Notes: generated from the letters alone by a model not told the origin. A stretch of DNA of 26,477 bases from DATJFH01 sp035495815 (GCA_035495815.1 DATJFH010000352.1:1-26477); one strand, 5' to 3'. Shown: positions 1-8,232, numbered from the stretch's first letter. Numbers and translations: made by a program.

Positions 1-272
1 TTCATGAATGAGATGCGAATTCCGTTCCGCGCGAAATCCGCCGCCGCCTCCTTCGTCTGCTCTTCAGGCAGGAAGGCGTATTCCTTGCCGCCGGGAACGT
101 TGCGCAGTTCCAGGTATTGCAGGTCGTACTGCTTGGCGAAATCGATCGACTCCTGCGGTGTTTTGCCGATTTCGTCCGAAATGGCGCTGATGCGCGAGCG
201 GTCGATTCTGGATGGCTTCGCCGGCAGAGCGGTTACCGCAAGCGTCCCGGCCAAGAGCTCTCGTCTTGTCAT
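1..272 (-). CDS. Sugar phosphate isomerase/epimerase-like protein, TAT-exported (partial, N-terminus only)
   Basis: The reading frame is open from an ATG at 270-272 to the left edge, so only about 90 residues are visible and the C-terminus lies outside the window. The protein begins MTRRELLAGTLAVTALPA, a short twin-arginine-type signal (RR at residues 3-4). It continues with a segment typical of the start of xylose-isomerase-like TIM barrels, where a first strand reads ISAISDEIGKTPQESIDFAK and a second YDLQYLELRNV. Such exported epimerase-like proteins are common in Acidobacteriota and Planctomycetota and are thought to act on sugars or cyclitols; the substrate cannot be told here. No Shine-Dalgarno is evident, but a TATCAT hexamer lies 9 bases before the start. 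It reads in the same direction as the VWA gene, 140 bases downstream of it. The family call is fairly safe; the exact reaction is unknown. Confidence 0.7.
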   Translation of the reverse strand, partial: MTRRELLAGTLAVTALPAKPSRIDRSRISAISDEIGKTPQESIDFAKQYDLQYLELRNVPGGKEYAFLPEEQTKEAAADFARNGIRISFM

Positions 273-281
273 TAGATGCTA

Positions 282-287
282 ATGATA
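282..287 (-). promoter_or_regulatory. Possible -10 element (TATCAT) just upstream of the isomerase-like gene
   Basis: On the minus strand TATCAT (five of six matches to TATAAT) ends 9 bases before the ATG at 272. No good -35 is visible at 16-18 bases and no Shine-Dalgarno separates it from the start, so a very short leader is inferred. The call is weak on its own. Confidence 0.3.
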
Positions 288-412
288 TCAGGTACAACAA
301 TGACGGAGTTCACACCGTTACAGGCGCGGCGGTGCAGCGGGAAACGCGCGGGGCGCGCCAAAGACAAATCGCGATTCGTGGTCCGCTTGCCGGGTAGGAG
401 CGGAATCCGGCG

Positions 413-1354
413 CTATTGCTCCGAGTTGGGGTAATACCCGGCGCGAGCCCGGATCACCGCGCCCGGGTGACGTTGCCTGGCTGCGGGAGTGAGTTCCACG
501 CGAATCTTCCGGAAGGCGCCGGACCCGGACGGCGGCGCCGGGTATTGCAGGAAATAGCGCGCCCGGATCCGCTCGATCACGCGTTGGAACATGGGGCTGA
601 CTTTGCCCGCGCCGTCGACAGCCTCACCTCCCGTGTCGGCGGCAATGCGGTAGACATCCGGCGGAGCGAAATCGGGGTTGGTATAGGCGTTGACCCGAAC
701 CGGCGCCGGCTTGGGCGGCTTGCGCACCACGATCGCGTTCAGCACCGTGTCGGCGCCGAGCATCGCCTTAACCACCTCGGAGTCCGGCGACTTGTAGTTC
801 AGCCCCTCGTTATCGGTCACGATGACGATCGCCCGGCGGCCCTTGGCCGGCTGCTGCTTAATATAATCCGCCGCCGCGATCAGCGATTCGTTGATGAGGG
901 TGCCCGCGCCGAGATTCTGTTTGTAAATGGAATCGAGGATCCGGTTCTGCGTATTCCGCAGGTCGGTGGTGAAGGGTTGGACCACCTCCGCGCGCCGGGA
1001 GAACAGCATGAGAGCCACGCGGTCCCCTTCGTGCAGTTGCGCCAGCGACGCCCGTGTGCTCGCCGCCACCTCTTCCAGCGACTTGCGCATGCTGCCGCTC
1101 ACGTCGAGCAGGAGCAGCAAATCGAGCGGCTCGGACTGCTTCTCGAAATGGGCGATCTCCTGCGGCTGATCCTCGTCGAAAACGCGGAAATCCTGCTGCG
1201 TGAAATCGGCGATGTTCTTCTGATCCCTGCCGGTGACTTCCACGTCCACCTTGATCAATGTCACGCCGGCGCGGAAGATCGGGATCTCATCCTGCTTTTC
1301 AGGCTGCTGCGCCAGCAGTCCGGCTCCGAGTAGTAGCATGAGAAGGAAGGGCAT
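413..1354 (-). CDS. Secreted VWA-domain protein (acidobacterial VWFA-related family)
   Basis: The protein has 313 residues from the ATG at 1354, chosen because it places a clean signal peptide (MPFLLMLLLGAGLLAQQ) at the N-terminus; longer in-frame starts would run deep into selB. After a short beta-rich segment (about residues 28-72, with VDVEV and DFRVFD), a von Willebrand A domain begins with the MIDAS motif DVSGS (84-88). A candidate metal-binding Thr sits in GAGTLINE (about 149-156) and the third loop is VTDNEG (179-184). The order signal, small beta domain, VWA matches the VWFA-related family expanded in Acidobacteriota. These are exported, probably metal-binding adhesion or scaffold proteins; no partner is known. 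Its start codon overlaps that of divergent selB by two bases. An alternative start is the ATG at 1339. Function is inferred from family only. Confidence 0.85.
   Translation of the reverse strand: MPFLLMLLLGAGLLAQQPEKQDEIPIFRAGVTLIKVDVEVTGRDQKNIADFTQQDFRVFDEDQPQEIAHFEKQSEPLDLLLLLDVSGSMRKSLEEVAASTRASLAQLHEGDRVALMLFSRRAEVVQPFTTDLRNTQNRILDSIYKQNLGAGTLINESLIAAADYIKQQPAKGRRAIVIVTDNEGLNYKSPDSEVVKAMLGADTVLNAIVVRKPPKPAPVRVNAYTNPDFAPPDVYRIAADTGGEAVDGAGKVSPMFQRVIERIRARYFLQYPAPPSGSGAFRKIRVELTPAARQRHPGAVIRARAGYYPNSEQ
1341..1350 (+). promoter_or_regulatory. Shine-Dalgarno for selB
   Basis: AGAAGGAAGG lies 2-11 bases before the ATG at 1353 and contains AAGG twice. It supports ATG 1353 as the selB start over the longer open frame that begins at 1233. 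Confidence 0.6.
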
Positions 1355-3221
1355 GAAGAATATTATCGTCGGAACCGCCGGCCATATCGACCACGGAAAA
1401 ACAGCCCTGGTCCGCGCCCTCACCGGCATCGACGCCGACCGCATCGAAGAAGAAAAACGCCGGGGCATCACCATCGACCTCGGCTTTGCTCATCTTCAAT
1501 TGACGCCCGGCGTCCGCCTGGGTTTCATCGATGTTCCGGGCCACGAGCGCTTTGTAAAGAACATGTTAGCCGGTGTGGGGGGCATCGACATGGTGCTTTT
1601 CGTCATCGCCGCCGACGAATCCATCAAACCACAGACCCGGGAGCACTTCGATATCTGCCGGCTGCTCGGCATCCCCCGAGGTATCGTGGCCCTCAACAAA
1701 GCGGATCTGGTGGATGCGGAAATCCTCGCGCTGGCCCGCCTGGAGGCCGAAGAGTTCGTGGCCGGTTCGTTCCTCGAAGGCGCACCGATCGTGCCCGTCA
1801 GTTCCACGACCGGCCTGGGGCTGGACGCGCTGCGGCAGGAGCTGTGCCGCTCCGCCGAAGGCGTCGAGGTGAAGGATTCGTCCCGCCACCTCCGGCTCCC
1901 GATCGACCGTGTGTTCTCCATGAAGGGCTTCGGCGCGGTGATTACCGGAACACTCGTCTCGGGATCGGTGGCGAAAGAGCAGGAAGTCGAGATTCATCCC
2001 ACCGGCAAGCGGGCGCGTGTCCGGGGCGTCCAGGTGTATGGCAGTCCCTCCGGCCGCGCTCTGGCCGGCCAGCGCACCGCCCTGAACCTGGCCGACGTGG
2101 ATACGGACGAAATGGCCCGCGGCATGATGCTCACCGAGCCGGGCCTGTTTCAATCCACGCGCGAAGTGGATTGCCTGCTCGATCTGCTGCCCTCGGCCAA
2201 GCCGCTCAAGCATCGCGCCCCGGTGCATTTTCACGCCGGATCGGCCGAGATCGAAGCCGAAGTCCGGCTCTTCGACAGGCCGGCGCTGCGTCCCGGCGGC
2301 AAGGCATTCGCGAGGCTGGTCCTGCGGGATCCGGCACTGCTGCTTCCCGGGGACCGCTTCATCATTCGCATGTTTTCGCCCGTGATCACCATCGGCGGCG
2401 GCGTCGTCCTCGATAACGCAGGACTCCGCTACCGCAGGAGAGCGGATGCCGCCGCGCGGCTGAAGACGATGGCCGAGGCCGGACCGGCGGAACGGATGGC
2501 GCTGCTGGTCCGTGAATCCGGTCACGGAACCGGGCGCGCCGCTCTACTGGCTCGCACCGGGCTGCTCGCCGCTGAGATCGAGTCCATCGCCGCGGAGTCC
2601 CGGTTCGTGACCCTGCGCCAACCCGAATTCTGGATCATGGACGCGGAGTGGTTTCGAGCCAAAACCGACGAGCTGACCGCAGCCGTGCGGGAGTTCCACC
2701 AGAAAAATCCGCTGCTCCCCGGTCTGGCCAAGCAGGATCTGCGCGGACGCAGCTTGCCCAACGCGCCGCTGTTCGTGCTCGACGCGCTGCTCGCCGCCGC
2801 CCGGCAGGTGGTGGTGGAGGGCGACATCGTGCGCCTGGCCACGCACAAGCTGGTCTTGAAGGAAGAAGAGGAGCGCGCGATCCGGGCCATCGAGCGCGCC
2901 TTCGAGGAGGCGGGACTGGCCGTGCCCGCGTTGAACGAGGTCCTGGCCAAATCGGGAGTGGAATTGAAGCGGGCGAAGTCGATTCTGCAAATCCTTCTGC
3001 GGGAGAAGAAGCTGGTCCGCGTCACCGAGGATCTGGTGTTCCATCACACCGCGATCGCGACGCTCAAGTCCCTTCTCGCGTCGCGGCGCTCCCAGCGCTT
3101 CGAGGTGCCCGCGTTCAAAGAGTGGACCGGCGTGAGCCGCAAGTACGCGATTCCGCTGCTGGAGTTCCTGGATCGCGAGCGCATCACGCGCCGCGAAGGG
3201 GCCGAGCGCGTGGTGCTCTAG
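1353..3221 (+). CDS. selB: Selenocysteine-specific translation elongation factor SelB
   Basis: SelB brings Sec-tRNA to the ribosome at UGA codons marked by a SECIS hairpin. The 622-residue product has all GTPase motifs: G1 GTAGHIDHGKT (7-17), the G2 region RRGITIDLGFAHL (36-48), G3 DVPGH (60-64) and G4 NKAD (115-118). Beta-barrel domains follow (about 175-360, with FSMKGFGAVITGTLVSG). The remaining C-terminal half of about 250 residues is consistent with the winged-helix repeats that bind SECIS RNA. IDLGFA in place of the EF-Tu-type sequence after the G2 Thr is characteristic of SelB. Length is normal for bacterial SelB. The start at 1353 has a good ribosome-binding site and gives the canonical MKNIIVGTAGHIDHGK. 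No selA, selD, selC tRNA or recognisable selenoprotein lies in this window. The gene converges on the SIMPL gene with two bases between the stops. Confidence 0.97.
   Translation: MKNIIVGTAGHIDHGKTALVRALTGIDADRIEEEKRRGITIDLGFAHLQLTPGVRLGFIDVPGHERFVKNMLAGVGGIDMVLFVIAADESIKPQTREHFDICRLLGIPRGIVALNKADLVDAEILALARLEAEEFVAGSFLEGAPIVPVSSTTGLGLDALRQELCRSAEGVEVKDSSRHLRLPIDRVFSMKGFGAVITGTLVSGSVAKEQEVEIHPTGKRARVRGVQVYGSPSGRALAGQRTALNLADVDTDEMARGMMLTEPGLFQSTREVDCLLDLLPSAKPLKHRAPVHFHAGSAEIEAEVRLFDRPALRPGGKAFARLVLRDPALLLPGDRFIIRMFSPVITIGGGVVLDNAGLRYRRRADAAARLKTMAEAGPAERMALLVRESGHGTGRAALLARTGLLAAEIESIAAESRFVTLRQPEFWIMDAEWFRAKTDELTAAVREFHQKNPLLPGLAKQDLRGRSLPNAPLFVLDALLAAARQVVVEGDIVRLATHKLVLKEEEERAIRAIERAFEEAGLAVPALNEVLAKSGVELKRAKSILQILLREKKLVRVTEDLVFHHTAIATLKSLLASRRSQRFEVPAFKEWTGVSRKYAIPLLEFLDRERITRREGAERVVL
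1362..1367 (-). promoter_or_regulatory. Possible -10 element (GATAAT) for the VWA gene, inside selB
   Basis: On the minus strand GATAAT (five of six to consensus) ends 7 bases before the VWA ATG at 1354, with no Shine-Dalgarno between. The same bases encode two Ile codons of selB, so chance is possible. No clear -35 was found. Confidence 0.3.
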
Positions 3222-3223
3222 CG

Positions 3224-3913
3224 CTACGGCGTCAACTCCACTTGCAGCGTGACCGTGGCGCGGACATCCACCAGGCCGGTTTCGACCGGAGTAGACGGGG
3301 CAGCCGTGGCCGCGACTCCGGTTCGCAGGGGCTGGATCGTGACCGACGAGCCTTCCTGGATCGAGATCGCCGCGCCGGTCTTCAGTCCCAGTCCGGACGC
3401 CATTGCGTCCGCATGTAGCTTCGCCTGCTGGGTGGCTGCCTTGAGGGCCTGCTGCCGGACCGGTTGATCGTCCTTGATGCCGAACTGCAGGGCATTGACG
3501 CGGTTCGCGCCGGCCTGGATTCCGGTATCGATCGCCTTTCCGATCACCGAGAGATCGCTGAGCGTGGCTTCCACCGTATTCGAGGCGGTGTAGCCGATGA
3601 TCATGGGCTGGCTGCCGTCTCGGGGATTGCTGTAGTTGGGGGAGAGCGAGTAGCTGAGCGTCTTTACTTCCACAGCCGATCCGAGCGCGGACTTCAGCGC
3701 ATTGAGCACGGCGGTGACGACGGTTGCGTTCTGCGCGGCCGCAACCTGTGCGGTAGTCGCCTGCGTCACCACGCTGAACTGCACCTTTGCCTGATCGGGC
3801 TGCACCGAAACGGTCGCATCGCCTGTAGCCACCACAAAGGGCCGGGGCGGCGCCTGGCCGAAGGCGGCCAAGCTGAAGAAAACCATGGAAGTCAGCGCTG
3901 TTCGTATAAGCAT
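3224..3913 (-). CDS. SIMPL-domain (DUF541, YggE-like) exported protein
   Basis: The protein has 229 residues. A signal peptide (MLIRTALTSMVFFSLAAFGQ) is followed by the typical opening of the SIMPL/DUF541 family, VVATGDATVSVQPDQAKVQF. It then has an alanine-rich helix (QATTAQVAAAQNATVV), the segment SYSLSPNYS, and VIGYTASNTV-type strands, ending in a beta-rich tail. The family includes E. coli YggE, linked to oxidative-stress tolerance, and eukaryotic SIMPL; the molecular activity is not established. It lies 33 bases downstream of the glycosyltransferase on the same strand, so co-transcription is plausible. A small inverted repeat, CGTCT-TTC-AGACG, sits just before the start at 3917-3929. Its stop is two bases from that of selB. 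Confidence 0.88.
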   Translation of the reverse strand: MLIRTALTSMVFFSLAAFGQAPPRPFVVATGDATVSVQPDQAKVQFSVVTQATTAQVAAAQNATVVTAVLNALKSALGSAVEVKTLSYSLSPNYSNPRDGSQPMIIGYTASNTVEATLSDLSVIGKAIDTGIQAGANRVNALQFGIKDDQPVRQQALKAATQQAKLHADAMASGLGLKTGAAISIQEGSSVTIQPLRTGVAATAAPSTPVETGLVDVRATVTLQVELTP

Positions 3914-3946
3914 ATTCGTCTTTCAGACGCCGGTGGCGAAAATCGG

Positions 3947-5050
3947 TTACAGATTCCTGCGGCCGCTCCGGGTGTATGCCAGGGAGCCGGTCAGGACGGC
4001 GAGCCAGATCCAGGTGGCCAGCGGGAGCCAGAAGGTATGCGTCCAGCCGTAGCGGTCGAACCATGTCTTGAACTCGGGTAGCTGGGCCTTGACGAGGGTC
4101 GCCCGGTTGGCTCCCTTCAACATGCCGAGTCCGAACAGGACCACCAGGGCCCATTCGGCTCCGCGGCTGCCGCGCGCAATGGCGATTACACTGGCCAACA
4201 TCGCGCCGCAATAGATGACGTGAGCGATCAGCGCACGCCACCAGAGGCCGGGCAGATAGCTGAGCACGTCCGACATCTCCCGGCAGGCCTGGACAAGAAA
4301 GCTTCTGGCTGTCGGGCGGTCGCTATGGGCGACAATCGCGCCGGGGGCGAAAACGATCCGGCGCTGCGCCTTGCCCAAGGCTGCGGAAAGGGCGAGGTCG
4401 TCCCGGCTTGCCTTGAACCAGCAGTCCGCCGCCCTGGCTTCGAGCAGAACTTCCTTATGAATGGCCGCGGCGCCTCCCCAGACGACACCGGACCGGCCGG
4501 GGCCGAGCATTTCCGCGATCACCGAATTCCACACGCTGCGCATGAGCGGCCAAAAGCCTGGAGGCTCCGGCGTGTAGCAGCGGAAGCCGGAGCTGGCGCC
4601 GACCTGCGGATCCTGCAGCGGGGCCACCAGCGCTCGCAGCCAGAACGGTGAAACGACGCCATCTGGCTGGGAGAACGCAATCACTTCGCTCCGCTGTCTG
4701 GCTGCTCGCAAACCGGCCAGCAACAGCGGAATCCTGTCTTGTTCTCCACTCAATGCCACCTTCACCCGCGCCGGCAGCGCGCCTACGGGAATCGCTTCCG
4801 CATCCCGCACGGCGATGATCAACTCATAATCCCCGTGATCCTGCTCGGCCAGGGTGCGCAGCGTTTCGCGCAACCCTTCCCCCGCGGCGGTGACCGGCAC
4901 GATCAGCGACACCGGCGCCGGGGGGCTTGCCGGCGGCCCGGCTAGCTCCGCCATGCGGGTGGCAACGGATTCGGCGCGCTTTCTCTCGCCCCGTAGCGCA
5001 AGCAAAGCCAAGATCACTGCCGGGCCGACAAAGCTCCAGAACCATAACAC
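3947..5050 (-). CDS. Membrane glycosyltransferase, family 2/21-like
   Basis: The product has 367 residues if started at GTG 5050, directly before a transmembrane segment (LWFWSFVGPAVILALLALRG). The frame stays open to 5218, but that would overlap the divergent peptidase by over 100 bases. The catalytic domain opens with VSLIVPVTAAGEGLRETL (about 47-64). QPDG (128-131) is the likely metal/donor site, GGAAAI lies at 192-197, and RDDLAL (216-221) supplies candidate catalytic acidic residues. QACREM (254-259) sits where related ceramide-glucosyltransferase-like enzymes have a QxxRW motif, here without the Trp. Two or three transmembrane segments close the protein (about 273-291, 299-311, 340-357). 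The layout resembles GT21-like or hopanoid-type lipid glycosyltransferases; donor and acceptor are not known. A TAGACT hexamer 7 bases before GTG suggests a leaderless start. Confidence 0.78.
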   Translation of the reverse strand: MLWFWSFVGPAVILALLALRGERKRAESVATRMAELAGPPASPPAPVSLIVPVTAAGEGLRETLRTLAEQDHGDYELIIAVRDAEAIPVGALPARVKVALSGEQDRIPLLLAGLRAARQRSEVIAFSQPDGVVSPFWLRALVAPLQDPQVGASSGFRCYTPEPPGFWPLMRSVWNSVIAEMLGPGRSGVVWGGAAAIHKEVLLEARAADCWFKASRDDLALSAALGKAQRRIVFAPGAIVAHSDRPTARSFLVQACREMSDVLSYLPGLWWRALIAHVIYCGAMLASVIAIARGSRGAEWALVVLFGLGMLKGANRATLVKAQLPEFKTWFDRYGWTHTFWLPLATWIWLAVLTGSLAYTRSGRRNL

Positions 5051-5057
5051 TCGCCAA

Positions 5058-5063
5058 AGTCTA
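5058..5063 (-). promoter_or_regulatory. Possible -10 element (TAGACT) for the glycosyltransferase
   Basis: Minus-strand TAGACT ends 7 bases before the proposed GTG start at 5050. That spacing would put transcription initiation at or next to the start codon. No good -35 was found at 16-18 bases. Confidence 0.35.
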
Positions 5064-5072
5064 GCAAAACGA

Positions 5073-5078
5073 TATACT
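5073..5078 (+). promoter_or_regulatory. Possible -10 element (TATACT) for the Xaa-Pro aminopeptidase
   Basis: TATACT (five of six to consensus) ends 6 bases before the GTG at 5085. There is no room for a Shine-Dalgarno, so a leaderless mRNA is inferred. It sits 9 bases from the opposing TAGACT, giving back-to-back -10 elements. Confidence 0.4.
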
Positions 5079-5084
5079 TCAAGG

Positions 5085-6380
5085 GTGTTCTCGATTTCTG
5101 GCGGCTCCCGGCCCGGGACCTGGCCGGCGGTCCTGTTCCTGGCGTCCGCGGTGTGGGCGGCGCCGGGTTCAGACCCCGCGGCATCGCAGTTCGTGGCGCG
5201 GCGGGCCGAGCTGCGCAAGGCGCTTCCGAACGGCGCGATCGTGCTATTCGGCCGGGCGGAGGCGGATTCCGACGACCTGAGAAGCGGCTTCTTTCAGGAA
5301 CCTAATTTCTACTATCTGACAGGCTGGAATCAGCCCGGAGCCGTGATGGTAATCGAGCCCGAGCGCGACATTCTGTTTCTGCCGGTAAAAGATCCGGAAG
5401 CCGAGAAATGGACCGGCGCCAAAGCGTCCGCGCAGGACGCCAACGCCGCGGCGATCACCGGCTTCGACCACGTAAAGCCTTCTCCCACCCTCGAAGAGGA
5501 ATTGCTAAGACTGCTGGCCCGGTATCCTCGTCTCTATGCCTTGAAGGGTACGACCGGCGCGGCCAGGCTGGAGCGGCTGGCGCCTTTACGCGATATTTCC
5601 GATGCCCGGCCGGCGATCGCCAGGCTGAGGATGAAGAAATCCCGGGAGGAGATCGCGCTCATCGAACGGGCCACGGAGGTTTCCATCGAAGCTCACCGGG
5701 CGGCCTGGAAGCGGGCTGAGCCGGGACTCTACGAATACCAGATTGCGGCGACCATGGAGGCGGTTTTCGTTGACCGCGGCTGCGAGCGTCCGGCGTACGC
5801 GCCCATCGTGGGGTCGGGCCCCAATTCGGTCTTCCTCCACTATTCCCGGAACCGGCGCCGCATGGACGGAGGCGAGGTGCTGCTGATGGACGTGGCCGCG
5901 GAGTGCGCCGGCTACACTTCGGATATCACTCGGACCATTCCGGTGGGGCGCAAATTCAGCAAGCGGCAGAAGGAGATTTACGACGTGGTGCTGGGCGCGC
6001 AGAAGGCGGCAATTGCGGCCATCAAGCCGGGGATGACAATCGGGAAGAACACGCCGAACAGCATCTACAAGATTGCCTACGATTACATCGATACGCACGG
6101 CAGGGACCGGCGCGGCGAGACGCTGGGCAAGTACTTCACGCACGGGTTGAGCCATCACGTCGGCCTCGAAGTTCACGATGCCTCGGACATTTATGCGCCG
6201 CTCGAAGCGGGCATGGTGATCACGGTCGAACCGGGCATATACATTCCGGAGGAAGAACTGGGCGTGCGCATCGAGGACGTCGTGCTGGTAACGGAGAAGG
6301 GCGCTCGGGTTCTGAGCGGCGCCCTGCCGCGGGATGCCGAAGAGATCGAGAAAGCGATGAAGAGGAGCAGCCAGCCCTGA
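5085..6380 (+). CDS. pepP: Exported Xaa-Pro aminopeptidase (M24B, aminopeptidase P)
   Basis: The enzyme removes the N-terminal residue from peptides whose second residue is proline, using two metal ions. From GTG 5085 it has 431 residues. An N-terminal hydrophobic stretch ending AVWA (about 13-25) looks like a signal peptide, so it is probably periplasmic or secreted. The aminopeptidase P N-domain spans about 33-170 (FFQEPNFYYLTGWNQPG). The pita-bread catalytic domain follows, with all five metal ligands: Asp269 (LLMDVAAE), Asp280 (TSDITRT), His357 (HGLSHHVGLEVHD), Glu382 (VEPGIYI) and Glu397 (RIEDVV). The frame is open upstream, but GTG 5085 gives the cleanest secretion signal and lies 6 bases after a TATACT box. 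The CHASE2 kinase starts 16 bases after its stop, suggesting one transcript. Confidence 0.92.
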   Translation: MFSISGGSRPGTWPAVLFLASAVWAAPGSDPAASQFVARRAELRKALPNGAIVLFGRAEADSDDLRSGFFQEPNFYYLTGWNQPGAVMVIEPERDILFLPVKDPEAEKWTGAKASAQDANAAAITGFDHVKPSPTLEEELLRLLARYPRLYALKGTTGAARLERLAPLRDISDARPAIARLRMKKSREEIALIERATEVSIEAHRAAWKRAEPGLYEYQIAATMEAVFVDRGCERPAYAPIVGSGPNSVFLHYSRNRRRMDGGEVLLMDVAAECAGYTSDITRTIPVGRKFSKRQKEIYDVVLGAQKAAIAAIKPGMTIGKNTPNSIYKIAYDYIDTHGRDRRGETLGKYFTHGLSHHVGLEVHDASDIYAPLEAGMVITVEPGIYIPEEELGVRIEDVVLVTEKGARVLSGALPRDAEEIEKAMKRSSQP

Positions 6381-6396
6381 GGCTGTAAGCTGAAAT

Positions 6397-8232
6397 TTGA
6401 AAGTCATCGTGCGCCGGGATCGGTTGGAATACCTGGGCCTGCTGGCCGCCGCGCTGGTTCTGGCGCTGGCGCTCAGCGGTACCCAGTTGTTCCGCCAGAT
6501 CGACAAGGACGCCTACGACTGGATGTTCCGCAAGTATCGTCCGCCCGACTGGGATCCGCAATCGATTCTGCTGGCGATCGACGAAGAATCCTTCCGCCGG
6601 TTCGGCGGGGTCGCCCGGTTGCGAAGCGCGGTGGCCGAGGGCCTCGAGCGGATCGCGCACGTCGCGCCCAAGGCGGTGGCCGTCGACGTGGTGCTGGCCG
6701 ATCCCGGAGATCCGCGCGACAACGCGCGTCTCGAAGCCGCCATGCGCAGGACGCCGAATCTGGTGCTGGGCAGCCTGCTGGTGGGCGGGAATTGGGAGGA
6801 CCCGCTGACCGCCTTCAGCCGGGCAGCGAGCGCGCGCGGTCATTTCTACACCGACGACGTGGTGTGCCGCGAAATCCCGCTCGAAAAGGCGGCCGGACAT
6901 CAGCGCCTGTGGACCCTCGCACTGCAGGCGTACAGCACCACCGCCGGAAAGCCGGTGATCGAAAGCCAGTACGATCTCCAGGTCGGCGATACGGTAATCC
7001 CGGCTCCACCGGCGCCGGACCGGATGCTGCGGATCCGCTACCGTCCTCCGGACCGGCCGGTGCCCCAGGTGACCCTGGCGCAACTCGAATCCGATCCCGG
7101 CCTGGCGAGCCGGTTTGCCGGCAAGACCGTGTTCCTGGGCGTGACGGCGCAGAACGCCTTCGACAGCAAGCAGACGCCCTACGCGCTGCCGGCCCCCATG
7201 CCCGGCGTGGAGATTCATGCCAATGTTTTCGAAACCATCGCCAACCGCCAGTTCCTGGTGAGCGCTCCGCCGGCCGCGGCGCTGGCGTTCTGCCTTCTGC
7301 TGGTGACCGCCGTCGGCACGGCGTTCGCGTATGGGTCGGGGTGGTGGGCTTACTCGGGCGGAGTGGCCACGCTTTTGATTGCTGCGGCTACTCCGTACGT
7401 CTGTTTCACGCGCAGTACGGTGCTGGAGTTTTCGGCGCCGGTCCTTTCGGCGGGGTTCGCCATGGCGGGCGCGTTCTCTTACAGGCATTTCGTCGTGCGC
7501 CGCCGGATGATGACGGCCGAAGTCGACAAATCACGCTATCAGCAGGCCATGCACTTCGTCACCCATGAGATGCGCACGCCTCTCACCGCCATCCAGGGAT
7601 CGAGCGAACTGATCGGCCGCTACGCGATGACGGAAGAGAAGCGCAAGCAGATGGCGCAGTTGATCAATTCCGAATCGAAGCGCCTCGGCAAGATGATCGA
7701 GATCTTCCTGAGCGTCGAGCGTCTCTCGGCCGGACAACTCGAGCTCAAGAAAGAGCGGTTTGCCGGTATGGAGCTGATGTCCGCCTGCGTCGAGCGCGTA
7801 CGCCCGCTGGCCGAGCGGAAACAGATCGCGATTCACGTGGAGCCCGGCGCCGACACTGGTCTGCTGGGCGACCGCGAGCTGATGGAGTATGCCTTTTACA
7901 ATCTTCTGACGAACGCCGTGAAGTACTCGCCCGCGTCGACGAACGTCACAGTGTACTCCCGGCGCGACGGCGACCGCGTCCGCATCGCGGTCCAGGACCA
8001 GGGAATCGGCATGGACCAGAAAGAGGTCCGCAAGATCTTTCAGAAGTTCTACCGTACGAAGAAAGCCGAGGAATCGGGCGAAGTGGGAACCGGGATCGGC
8101 CTCTCCATCGTGGAACAGATCATTACTCAGCATGGCGGCTCGATCGAAGTCACCAGTAGCCCCGGGCATGGCTCCTGTTTTACCTTGGTATTGCCAGTCC
8201 AAAAAATAGGCAGCATGGTGGAATCGAATTGA
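6397..8232 (+). CDS. CHASE2-domain sensor histidine kinase
   Basis: A 611-residue membrane kinase. After an N-terminal transmembrane helix (about 10-28), an extracytoplasmic CHASE2 domain spans about 31-285 (DKDAYDWMFRKYRPPDWDP; SILLAIDEESFRRFGG; VFLGVTAQNAFDSKQTP). Three transmembrane helices follow (about 291-312, 316-335, 343-361), as is usual for CHASE2 proteins. The cytoplasmic part has a HisKA domain with phospho-acceptor His390 in FVTHEMRTPLTAIQG and an HATPase_c domain with N-box Asn506 (NLLTNAVKYSP), G1 DQGIGM (534-539) and G2 GTGIGLS (564-570). The start is TTG 6397, 16 bases after the peptidase stop, without an obvious Shine-Dalgarno. The stop overlaps the start of the NtrC-type regulator by one base, so the two form a classic pair. 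The ligand of CHASE2 is unknown. Confidence 0.93.
   Translation: MKVIVRRDRLEYLGLLAAALVLALALSGTQLFRQIDKDAYDWMFRKYRPPDWDPQSILLAIDEESFRRFGGVARLRSAVAEGLERIAHVAPKAVAVDVVLADPGDPRDNARLEAAMRRTPNLVLGSLLVGGNWEDPLTAFSRAASARGHFYTDDVVCREIPLEKAAGHQRLWTLALQAYSTTAGKPVIESQYDLQVGDTVIPAPPAPDRMLRIRYRPPDRPVPQVTLAQLESDPGLASRFAGKTVFLGVTAQNAFDSKQTPYALPAPMPGVEIHANVFETIANRQFLVSAPPAAALAFCLLLVTAVGTAFAYGSGWWAYSGGVATLLIAAATPYVCFTRSTVLEFSAPVLSAGFAMAGAFSYRHFVVRRRMMTAEVDKSRYQQAMHFVTHEMRTPLTAIQGSSELIGRYAMTEEKRKQMAQLINSESKRLGKMIEIFLSVERLSAGQLELKKERFAGMELMSACVERVRPLAERKQIAIHVEPGADTGLLGDRELMEYAFYNLLTNAVKYSPASTNVTVYSRRDGDRVRIAVQDQGIGMDQKEVRKIFQKFYRTKKAEESGEVGTGIGLSIVEQIITQHGGSIEVTSSPGHGSCFTLVLPVQKIGSMVESN

Noticed and set aside
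416..1333. 305-residue open frame on the plus strand opposite the VWA gene
   Set aside because: It has no family resemblance and is rich in Arg, His and Gly, as antisense frames of high-GC genes are. The minus strand carries the signal peptide and MIDAS motifs.
2544..4241. 565-residue open frame on the minus strand across selB, the SIMPL gene and the glycosyltransferase
   Set aside because: It covers three recognisable genes in other frames and its sequence looks like a high-GC shadow.
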